Source of the DNA: Hirudo medicinalis
Lineage: Eukaryota > Annelida > Clitellata > Hirudinida > Hirudinidae
Assembly: GCA_011800805.1 (NCBI GenBank)
Contig: MPNW01000008.1
Location: forward strand, 61,406 to 125,405
DNA length: 64,000 nucleotides
Direction: 5' to 3'
The position numbers and the translations under genes were made by a program. Positions 23,469 through 34,579 of this stretch are shown piece by piece. A model generated the notes under the pieces. It saw nothing but the letters and a program-made list of their open reading frames with translations, was not told the DNA's origin and made no database searches. The first letter of the stretch is position 1, and each line of letters starts with the position of its first letter.

Positions 23469-25875
23469 CTAAAGTGATTGTTTACCTAACTTCAAGCGAT
23501 GTCTCCGACCGAATTCATCTTCTGCGTCAATTTCATAGCTGATGTCACTTCCTCTGTATTCGTTGTTCTCCAAGTAGCCGTGGTGACGATGATGATGTTG
23601 AAGACGATGACGATGAACTTCATGATTAGGCGCTTTTGGATTGGCAGTGTTGGCACTGCCTCTTTGTTTTCCGTCATCATGCCCGGTTTTCTGTAAAACA
23701 GTGTCATCTGGATCGGCGTCGTCATCATCTTCGTCATCTTTGAGCCGCTTAGGTATATATGTTCGGCGGGATACACGATATTGTCTGGTGACAACGAAGG
23801 TATGGACTGGTGGATCGGTTGTGCTATGTCTTGCAATGTTTGCCATGCTTTCATCCATTCTCTCGAATTGACGGAAACCAATATCCGTCTCATTTTTATT
23901 TTCCAGTCCAAAGTGTGCGTGGTTTACTGTGGTGGCATATTGGCCTGGAGAGCAGACGCTACTGTTGATGTTAATCAATTCGTTGAGGAACATATCCACC
24001 ATCTTAACTATTTTTGGAACCATGAAACCACCTTCACCTGGACACATTTGGTTTGTCTCTTGTTCTACGCATTTGCTCAGCGTGCTAGGAAGGCTATAAC
24101 GGAAAAGATGGTTAAGCTGAAGATGGAAGAGAAAAAGTATAAATTTGATCAAGGCCTGTTTATGCCTAACGTAATTCAACGCCCATTTAATTGCATTTGT
24201 AGGGGCTGTCACGTAGACAATTATGAATGTGAAAACCCGACCTTTACTTATTAGAATGATTTAAAAGTGAAATTAAAATTTAAAATACAAATGCCAAATA
24301 TTTGATTATAGGAATGAAACTAAAATATAACATAAAAATAAAATGTTAAAGAGCAATTCTAATATTGCAACAAATGCAACAGATCTAGTTACAATGTATC
24401 ATCGTTTTCTTCTTATTAGAATGAATATAAATTATAAACATAGAACTCAAATATCGTTAGTCTTTCAGAAACGTTTTGGAGAAATGTAATTCGCTTGATC
24501 TTTATGGTGATGCTTAAATCCTCTTAATTGCTAACAAATATGTGATTATTAACAACTCGAGTGGCAATTTATCAAGGGCGTAGTTCCATGAATTTTAAGT
24601 TCAACATCAGTAAGTGATCTACAACTTACTCGCACATAGCGTTTCCCGTTGCTTTGAAAGAGAAGTATGAATCGCATTTTTGAAGTCCGTTACTCAGTGC
24701 CAACTCCTTTAAGCATGCTTGGTTTTCATTAAAGGCTGCAAATTATTAAAATAATGCCACTCTTCATCGTGATAGCATTGACACTATTATTCAAAGTTAA
24801 AAATACTTCAAAAGGATAATGCAATTTTAAATGCAAATAATTACTCTAATTTATTATAAAGCGATGTATCAATTCAATTTACCAATGTATTCTTCCACGC
24901 AGATGTAGTCAAATAGTTTTTTAGCATTTTGCCAGGAATCAATGTGAAACTTCCTCGTCTTTTGCGGTCCTTGACAAGAACTGAGGACTGATTTAAAACA
25001 TTGGTCAGCCTGCGCAAACACTCTAATGGAAAGATTGTGCATATTAATTTATGTAATTAAATTTCATATATTTAAATATTCACAATGTTAATTGACAAAA
25101 TTAACATTCGCTGGTCATTCTTAATATTATGTTAAATTCATTCATAATGCCATGACAATTACATATAATTCAACGTCATCCTGATGATAAGATATAGTAA
25201 TAATAACATTTCATCATATTCGACGGATTGTGTGGAGCAAAATAAGAATTAATTTTAATCGTGACCATAATCCTAACCCTTCTCGACATCTGATAACAAT
25301 AAACTGTGCTAAATAATTGATTGTGTTTTTCCAAATGATTCAATTAAACTCACAGGCACTTTTCATGGAGAGGCACTTCGAATATTCCAAAGACGAGAAG
25401 GGCGTTCAACTTAGAAGAATTGGTCGTTAACTTTGGATAACACGTTTCGAGATCGCACGATCCAGGATGATTCTGGCTTGTTGCGTCTGTCGGGCGCGAA
25501 AACTGATCGTGTATTGGAGATCAATTGCAACAATAAATCAGCAAATTGGCATTTAAATGGATCACAGGTTAATTAATTCTAATCCCTAACGAATTATTGG
25601 TAACATTACATTTTTGGGCACTTAATTAGGATTTTAAATGAGCTATGTCGATAAATAGACAACGAGATTTTTAAAATTTTTTAAGATGTTAATTGTTTTA
25701 AAATTGGAAATTTTATGGTAATTTCTTAATAAAAATATATTATTGTTGTAAATGTTCCAGTTTTATTTTTGTATTTAAATTGAATTGAAAAAAATCAAAT
25801 TAAATAACTAATGATAATTTCCGACTAACCACTGATAAACAGTATGGAAACGATGAAAATGGTAATTCTCCTCAT
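23469..25875 (-). CDS. Probable secreted cysteine-rich protein with acidic and His-rich tail (DUF19-like candidate)
   Basis: Four exons join in frame: 25502-25354, 25022-24883, 24735-24630 and 24084-23469, about 336 residues. They contain spaced cysteines in helical surroundings (LFDYICVEE, ACLKELALS, KCVEQETNQMC), as in the invertebrate extracellular DUF19/chondroitin-proteoglycan-like families. The tail is unusual: an acidic run (KDDEDDDDADPDD) followed by a histidine-rich stretch (LQHHHRHHG), which could bind divalent metal. A signal-peptide-like exon with ATG at 25875 (RRITIFIVSILFIS, ending 25830) lies upstream, but it ends in phase 1 while the next exon starts in phase 0. Either one small exon is missing from my model or the true first exon is elsewhere. 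The stop at 23469 is preceded by a donor-like AGGTAAAC, so a further 3' exon is not excluded. Confidence 0.6.
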
Positions 25876-26989
25876 CTGTTTCTTAAATAATTGATAAATA
25901 AACACGAGTTATTAAAAATTGTTGAATTTGCTTTTTAAGAATTAACATGTTAAGAATTAAAACTTCACCTAAAATTATATTTTAATATACCAACATGCTT
26001 ATGTAACTTAATAAAATGAAAATAACCTAGAAATGTTTGTTGAAGTCCTCAACAGAATTAATGTGGTTAAAAAAAACTAGATTTCAATTTGAAAATGCTC
26101 AATTCAAGTAATTTTAAGAACGCCCGAACTGCTTCATGCATAAAGCTCTCTACGATATGTTTTTATTCAGGCCACGAGGCTGAAGTGACAGCGTAATAGA
26201 TTCTAATTATTTTCATTCCTAAATTATTTTCAGCAGGATTCAGGACGACCTAAGAAAGAAGCTAAATGTAACAACGAAAAGAAGGTGGACTGAACAAATG
26301 CTGCAGAAAAAAATTGCTGCAATGTTTATTATATAAGCTATAAATAAATAAGGTTTAAATGAGAAAATATGCAGAAAACTAGCGATCATTGTCTCCTTAT
26401 GTTGGCGCACAACGATTTAATACTTAAAATAAGGTTATTAAGTTACACTTTTGAATGTGGGAATCTTATGGCCATCTTATTAACTTGAGTTGTAGGCAAC
26501 ATATACAACACTAAATTTCTTAAATTTTTCATGTGCCTCACATAAAAAGGCTGTTTACTTTAAAAACAAGAAATAGGGAAAATCAAGAGGTCAAAAAAAG
26601 ACTTCAAAAGGTCTTGAGGTCGTTTTTAAGGGCGGAGAGTTGTTTGATGTTCAACTATTTCAAACCAAGTATTCTCCCTCCCCCACCACTCAACATCAAA
26701 AGAGAGTAGTCGCGTGGATGCTTCTGCGATGACAAATTCTACATCCTTATTCTTTGTGATCACTTTATGTTTGTAATAATTAAATAATTCCTCAAGTCTG
26801 GCTTTCATAACGTTCGTCTGTTGTTTTTTTTGTAAATTTACAGAAATGTGAGACACGGAATGGCAGAATTAATCGATCGTTGGTTCGTTTAAGAGATAGA
26901 TGATAATAATAAAGACATGCATGAATTCTGTTTGAATGGGCAAACTCAAAAGAGTGTCAACTTATACATTTAGAATATTTGGCTTCAAT

Positions 26990-27172
26990 ATTCAGCGCCG
27001 GATTTACCCATGTGGAGGACCCGGTGCAGTATGATGTTGGAGGTCCATATGCCCCTGCGCCAGTCCTATTGGACCCCCTTAATCCTTTTAACAAAAAAAG
27101 GCTTCTTTGGTTGGTGGAGGCCCCTGTGCAGTGGCACATCCCGCCATGCCTGATTCCCGCACTAGGCAGGAT
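26990..27172. mobile_element. Possible hAT-type remnant
   Basis: The stretch starts attcagcgccggatttaccc, a form common at hAT ends, and is richer in G and C than its surroundings. Two related words (ggaggacccggtgcag and ggaggcccctgtgcag) occur about 90 bases apart. No matching right end or target duplication was found. Confidence 0.35.
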
Positions 27173-27634
27173 AATTATTCTAGCATGACATTCAAAGGCG
27201 TAATGAAATAATGATAGTAAAGTGACAACGCCTTTGCAGCTTTTTTGTTGCCCTAGGCTAATTAGTAAACAAATTGATAAAATTTTTCATCTTTTTTAAT
27301 TAAATTTATTCTTTGTTAATTTCTTCTTACATTCATTCCATAATTCATCCAAACGTATTTTCTTCCATCTTTACATTCTTAAAATTCAACATCCCAGTTT
27401 CGCTTTAAATGCAGAAGAACGAACGAAAGTTTCTGAGTTTTTCCGCAATCTTTAGTTAAATGCAATGTGCATCTGTTGCTGAAAACTTCTATTAACTGCT
27501 TTCATTGTTGCACGCCGGGTATGAGTATTGGTTATTGGTTCGACATTACTAGCGTTACTTACAATTACTATTTAGCCGACTTTTTGAGTGCTTTAATGTA
27601 TCCCAATAGGATGTGCAGGCGGTTTTTAGTTTAC

Positions 27635-27820
27635 CATTTACATAGCACCCCTAATTCAGGGCAGTCCCTGGCGGTGCAGGCTGGTTGCGAACACGGCACA
27701 TTACAACTGTTGCCATTACCCTCGCATACAGGAACGCAACCTCCACGCCGAATAAACGTTACGTTCTCACTTCGTATCATTGTATCATTATAATGTCTTT
27801 TTCTACAAGGGTTGCGAGCA
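27635..27820 (-). CDS. Candidate cysteine-rich exon, unassigned
   Basis: The minus strand is open for about 60 codons. Within 36 residues there are eight cysteines (motifs GGCVPVCEGNG and CSQPACTARDC), and the stretch ends at a donor-like AAATGGTAAAC at 27634. This density is far above chance for AT-rich DNA. It could be an isolated exon of a secreted protein or of the neighbouring large gene, but no upstream acceptor gives the right phase and the gene upstream already has a stop. No family is proposed. Confidence 0.3.
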
Positions 27821-28474
27821 TGCCGCTTGGAAGGCTTTAAGATTTACTGGAAAAAGTTAAACTAGTATATTTTGAGTCAATGGCTGTATAGAATAGTAAC
27901 TGAAACCTTTAGTGCTTCATAGCCCCAAAGTCTCAAAGTTCGCCGTGGCATCCTCTAAAGTTCTTACATCTCTTAGCAGATTGTTAAAGTTGTATCTTAC
28001 TTTTGGGATTTATTTGACTCATGTGCATATGCATGTCCATTCATTCGATCGTTCACCCATCCAAACTTCTAGCAATGTCTTCATTGGATGTTTACTTTGA
28101 CATTACCAAATAACATACCGACGGCAACATAATTAGATCCAAGACCAAATGGATGCAAGCATAAAAACAACTTTTAATAGCCGTACTTTTATTAAAAGTC
28201 ACTTTAGATCAAACAATTACATTTAAATTTATATAATGTTAGACGTAGACGGTTTGCCAACTCGGAATTTAGGTCCATGTTTTTCATTTGGACATCATCT
28301 AGTCAGCCAGAATTGCCATTTCTATGGTCGTACTACCTGAATGCGGTTATAATTAGAACTAAATATAACTAATTACATCATTTTAATACTATATATCAAA
28401 TATAATAATTGAATCTTAGTAATGCCACAATGCAAATGACAATTAAACTTAATAATGACTTTTCATGAAATACG

Positions 28475-29279
28475 TTATTTTGTGGTCTCACCGCAACAAG
28501 CAACCATCTCGACACAATTAATGTACATCTCCTTGAATCGCTTGTGAATGGTTATTACCAGAGATGATCCATAGTACGTCCCCTCCTTGACGAATTTGGA
28601 CAAGCCCTCCTCAGCATCTTCCTACATTCGTCGTCGAATATTTGAACAATCTGTAGGTTTGGTTACAAAGTAGTTTACTCACGTAGTCAGACACCAAGGT
28701 ATTTCCAACGGCGACACTATATGTCCTCACTCCTTTCATCTGGAACTTCACTCCAAGTATGATCCACTGCGTACTGCACTCTTCTAGGATGTCCATTTTA
28801 ATAGAGAAACCTTTCTGCAGTATCGCCGGAGGTGACCAAAATATCTTGTCTGAAATCTATACGTAATAGTCATATTTTATCATTATGTATAGATTTGAAC
28901 GACTTGACACAACATTTGTAAATTAATCCGTGCCTTATAAAAGTTTTTATATGTGCATCGTATAACAACAATAATTGCATTTGACCTGAATAAACTTAAT
29001 CGTGATCATGTGACTATTCATACCAAATCTCTGATATTTCTGTCGGTCACTGGCTGACCAGATTGTAACTGAAGAATAATTCTAAAGTTGTTTCGTGATT
29101 TTGGCTTTACGTACACATAGGGCAGTTTTGGGTCACATAATGCTAAATAATAAAGTAATGTTTCTTCAGATATTTGCGTAAATACATATCAATAAAAGCT
29201 TAAAAATTAATAAGTCTTCCAAATTTCGAGAATTTCTAAGACTTACGGGCTGGCGTTGTTTTAACAGTGGTTGAAGAAA
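28475..29279 (-). other. Reiterated module, copy 4, after the cystine knot
   Basis: A small Thr-rich exon (29279-29247) leads into exons 29142-29024, 28856-28683 and 28621-28475. Matches to copy 3 are [43 protein letters not shown] and the double-cysteine end (MVACCG). The first half is split by an extra phase-0 intron. After ACC the frame runs six codons to a TAA. Confidence 0.75.
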
Positions 29280-32200
29280 CTGTAATCAAATTTACATTGT
29301 TGCAATGAAATATAACTCTAGTAAGTCAAGTGATATTTCCTTAATGGACTCCTAGTTTGTTATTCATATCGATTAAATTTCGATGAGTTAAAACGAATTT
29401 ATGGACTGGATTTATGAAAAGACAATCAGCAACAACAAAAAATTAGAAAACTGACGTCCATTTCCTGTAAAGCAATGACCTTCCTGACAGCTACAACTAT
29501 CATATACGAACACCGTCAAAGTCTGAGTTTGATTCGATATAAAGCCAGGTCCAGTGCAGTTTATTCCAGTGATGTTGATAAAGGAGCCAGTTCCACCACA
29601 ACACTGGCAAGATCTGAAACAGTTAATGGTATAAAAATGTGCTACTGTCGAAGATCACATCGAGTTTTTTTCAAATTGTTCACTTGTTTGTTGCGAAGAT
29701 GAAATATTAATTTAAGTAAATTAATGCTGAAGTAAAAATAGAATACCTGACTGGATTTATAAAAGGACCATTAACGAATTCTACGTGCCCCTGGGTGAAA
29801 CTCTCGCAGATTCCTTTGCAAGTCGTAATCTCTAAATCGGAGCTTGGAAATTGGCAGGGTAGAGAGTTACCAATTGCCCACTCTAAAACATTTCTCTTTT
29901 CCATTTCGCATGAGCCCGCTGCTTGAGGCGTTATTGTAGTTGGAACTAAAACAAATATATTTCAAACAATTTTTAGAAAATCTGCGTAAGCTTGAAAGTT
30001 CAGAGTCCTTTGCATTTCGTGGATGAGAATTGAGAATGAGATAAAAAGCTTATTACCTTTAGTAGTTTCTGTAACAGTGGTCATTTCAGTAGGAATGGTG
30101 ATAGTAGTTGTTGGTCGAGTAGTGGGAACAGAGGTTGCTTGTGCAGTTGTGAGTATAGTAGTAGTTTGTATGCTTGTCGGGATCATGGTAGTTGTAGAGG
30201 TAGCAGTCGTGGTCAGTGCAACGGTGGTTGACGTTGTTGCGGTAGTGGGAACAAACTCTGTTTGAATGAAAAAGGAATTTCATACTTTTACATATTAATT
30301 GACTTTTTGCTAATGGAACTTTTTAACAGGACCTTCGTCTAAACTAAGCAGGTAAAGAAGGCATCACAATAATGCTTATAAGTCAAAATTTGCTTATTTG
30401 CATAATTTACAAAATTAATTACCTTTAATTCAGATCAAAAATAATTTTAAAAACTGTTTTGGATGCCGACTTACATAAGTTGCTGCAAACCCAAGAAATA
30501 TAACTTAAATATTATCCTACAGTCGAATACCGTAATAGTAACAGTGTTCATCGCTCTACAATTGCCGAATTAAGGCTGAAAGTCATAATGACATCCTACC
30601 GCAACAATAGATTACTTCCATGTCGTATATGCTGCAACGCTTCCGTCTTTCTTCAATAATGACCTCGACCGTGGATCCCTCAAAGATTCCTTCTTTGTAA
30701 ATCTTGGTCACTTCACCTCCTCGTATTTCCATCTAGAATAATAAAAAATAGAGCAAATTATGCTAGACCAGACTCAGAGCATCGGATTGATTAATTTATT
30801 GCTTTATTAATGTTCCTTTCACAACGACATGGTTACGGCCAGTCGTAACAAAGCAAAGCTTAACCATTCATAATCGGTGCCGACCAAAGCAAATTATTGT
30901 TTCTTTATCGTCCAAAGCAAGTACGTTACCATGAATTTGAGCCCCAACTGATTAACATAGTGATTGTTACACTATTATATTGCTCTTTGTCAGGATAGAT
31001 TAATGTTGACAAATGTTAATGCTAAAAATATTAAAACTTCGAAATAAAAAATCATTAATTAGCATAAGTATAATTTTAATTTTAGGTGTTAATGAGGATG
31101 TTAATGATGCCAAACGAAAGTACCTCTGACAATATGGATTGTGTTCCAACGACCACAGAAAATTGTGTGACTCCTTTAAGGGCAAACTTCACGCTCATTA
31201 CGAACCATTTGTCACAAGCCTCCAAATTGGTAATAGCAACAATGAATCTCCCTGCCAGACTGGCTGGGGGGGTCCAAAGAGGTTTTGGCCTAAATATGTC
31301 ACTTTTCTTCAGATCTCGGATGACCATGTTGTTTTCACTGATCAACTGCGCCTCATAATTGAAGTTACACTTGAAATCGACAAGGTATGGCTTGAGGCAT
31401 AATCCGACTTTTTAAACAAAATTCAATTCAAAGTAAGCCATAAACATAATTTATAATGAAATATAGGAGAAAATAAAATAAATAATATAGATTTTATTAA
31501 TGGAATGATTCACATACAAAAAGTGATTGTATGCATTAAAATAAACTTCATTACCTGTACCAGGCGTATTCCATAAATCTTCTAAAGTTTGGCCGAACAT
31601 CACACCAAAACTCTGATCAGGAACTACAGAAGTATCATTGCTTTCACCCCAAAATCCATCTTTCGAAACTTCTTTTAATGTTCTCTGCGATTTTGTGCTC
31701 CTGAAGAATGGCTTAAATTTGCCAGGTTTTGACGTCTGAATATCCCACCAAGCATTATCTGGACCATAATTACCCCATCCGGTAAAAGGCTTCCCCTTAG
31801 AAGTAGCTTTTAAACCTCTTTTATATGGCGTAGTTTTGTGCCAATGCATCCCAGGTCTATCGAGCCTCCCCTCAGAATCTGGATGGTAATATTCATATTC
31901 TTGATCTTCAGGATATTTTTGTTGATCTTCAGGATATTTTTGTCGATCTTCAGGATATCTTTGGTCTGACTTAGCAGAGCCATATTCTGGATATTCACCT
32001 TCCGGATATTGTTCTAGATACTCTCCCTCGTTCTCTGGGTAACCTTGCATTTCTGGATATCTTTCATCAAAATAAACATGATCGCGGGGATACTCATCCT
32101 TTCGAATTCTGTCTTCATCATCACGATAATCAGGTTTCCCTGGATATATATCCTCGTAGCCTGAAAAATCATTTTCGACAGGATATTTGTTCAGATTTTC

Positions 32201-34542
32201 TAGATGACTCTTGTCTAACTCAAAGTAATCGTAATTTTCCTCGTCATAGTCAAACTCTGGATACATTTTACTTTTTGGCTTTAAGGATGGGATCAGCCAT
32301 TTTCCAGGTGCGATAGAAAGTCCTTTGCCTGCTTTTATAGGTTTAGTCGGTCTTTCAATTTTGCCTTCAGTATCATCTGTTAATATCAGATTATTTATTT
32401 AAATTCAAGTTAATCATATGATAGTTTCTAATAATTGGTTGTACCGGAGGGAATTTCTTGTTCTGGAAATTGTCTTTTTGATTCAGCAAATGGTAATCCT
32501 GCTTTTGTTTGTTTTTTCAATTTATTTTTTGAGCCTTTTTTGCCTGGGTGTAAGGTAGTCTTAAACCAGGCCGGCCATTTGTCCCATTCTTTTTCTCCAA
32601 AATGTTTTGTTTCTTCAAAATGTTTTGGATGATAAGTTGACTCACTTTCAACAAACTCTCCTCCCAAGCCAACGCCTGGTTTAGGTTTTCGTCTTTTTGT
32701 AATTTTTTCTCTTCTGAAGCTCGGTTTAGTCTGTTTTAGTGGTTTGAAAAATCCTGGCCGCGTTGCAGGCTTGCCCATACCAGGCACCACTGACAAACCA
32801 GCCCCTGTTGTTATATTCCTTTTAATTGCCAAAATCAATGTAATGTGATCTAATAATTTAAATTCATGAAGAGAATTCGTGTTAGAAGATTTATACTGTT
32901 TGCCTGAATAATAATTTTGGCTCATTTAAGCTTATTAATAATTATAATAATAACACGAATAATCACAATAACAATAATTAAAATTAACGTTAATTAAATA
33001 ATGGTATCAATAGTCCATAAAATAATATTAATAGTAATTAGCATATAATTATTACCAATCGGTGAAGAGCTCTCTCTATCTTCTGGATACATCCCTACAG
33101 GTCTCCCATATGGAAATCTACTGGTTCCTTTTCTGTAGTCTTTTGAAAAATGTTTAAAATGAATAAAATTTTAAATTTATTGAAATTGCATGGTAACCTC
33201 GAATTCCATGTGATAACAGTGAGTAATTATTCAAGTGCTTACGAGGTTCAGCTAATCCCGGCGCTAAGCAGCAGGCTGTTAAGTGAAAGCCACTAATGGA
33301 GAGGGTCTCCTTAGTAGCTTTAAATGCAAATCCAACTTGATTGCCAAATATAGGTTGGTCGTAAGTGAACTTCTGAGATTCATCCTTCAGTTTCTAGTTA
33401 TAAGGACAATAGCGTTAATTCCTTCGAAACTTAGAAAGATTTATTATCAACATCAATATTTGTTCACATTTTAAACTCACCACTCTTTTAATAACTCTTG
33501 AACCTACAAACATCTGAAATTCTCGAATACCTTCTACCATCATTTCAATCGCCGATATGTACCAATCTCCGTGACATCTTTTGGCAATTTCGACTATGTA
33601 CGAATAGTTATTGCCAGCACTAATTTGGACCTGCCATTTTGAAACCGGGCTAAATTTTAAAGAATCTTGTGCATCCACCGGTTTACGGAAACCTTGTCGA
33701 TACAGAGTAATTAATGATGGAAGGTCGCTATTAAAGTACAGAGGCTGAGGATCGGGGCAGGTTGGAAACATTCCGTATGGTTTTGAGCCATATCCGAATT
33801 CTGCAACTGAAAATTGCGTAGAATTGCTTCATTTACCTTCAAGATGCATTCTGCTAGCTTTGCAAGCTATACAATTTATTGTTTGGAAATTTAAGAAAAT
33901 TAGGATTTATTTATTTACTTTCTTGGACGCAGGCAAGTACTTCCAAGTTTTGCACATTGACAGCATATCCAGATTCAAAATAAAGCAATATCTGCAACAC
34001 ATCTGATAATCCACCATTATCGAATTCATATGACACCATGTTTTCGACAATCTTTCTCTAATAACATTAAGTGTTAATAAAATATATTGATAAAATGTTC
34101 ATACAATAATTAATCAATTAATAAATTAGGGAGTTTTTATCTTCATAAAATGTTTACAGTCTGTGACAATTTTTATAGGAATTTCTCACTACCATCTTTT
34201 ATCGTTGTACTGACTAACCCTGTACTTTGTTTCTTCCCCGTTTACGTCAACGACTTTCATTTCACAAGTGAGTGCCCCGTTTGCCCACATTGATATCCTT
34301 TTCAAAGTAAAACTTTCAACAGGAGTAGGTTTGTCTATAACGATAAAATCTTGTCTGGGGCTAGTAAGGACGAGATGTTTTCGAGAGCCGAGAAGAGCAT
34401 CGGATCCATCCATTTCCTCATTAACCCTAATGGAAAAGATTTGCTCTCCGTGAACAAAGTCTACGGCCGACATATCAACAGGACACAGTTTCGACGGACT
34501 TATGGTACTCAGAGAAGCTGATGATGATGACAGTTAATAATA

Positions 34543-34579
<37 letters not shown>

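Larger units (their letters stand above)
25876..28474. other. Intergenic region with repeat remnants
   Basis: Apart from the possible hAT remnant and the cysteine-rich open stretch listed separately, I see no gene. A 76-codon minus-strand frame at 26626-26856 has no splice or family support. A reverse-complement AATAAA near 28188 could serve the large secreted-protein gene that ends at 28475. Confidence 0.5.

Noticed and set aside
23499..24254. Three plus-strand frames, one with membrane-like segments
   Set aside because: They are shadows of the last exon of the cysteine-rich secreted protein, whose frame is continuous with its upstream exons.
26626..26856. 76-codon minus-strand frame
   Set aside because: No acceptor, donor or recognisable motif; length is within chance for this region.
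30023..30265. Plus-strand valine-rich frame
   Set aside because: It is the antisense shadow of the Thr-rich exon of the large minus-strand gene.
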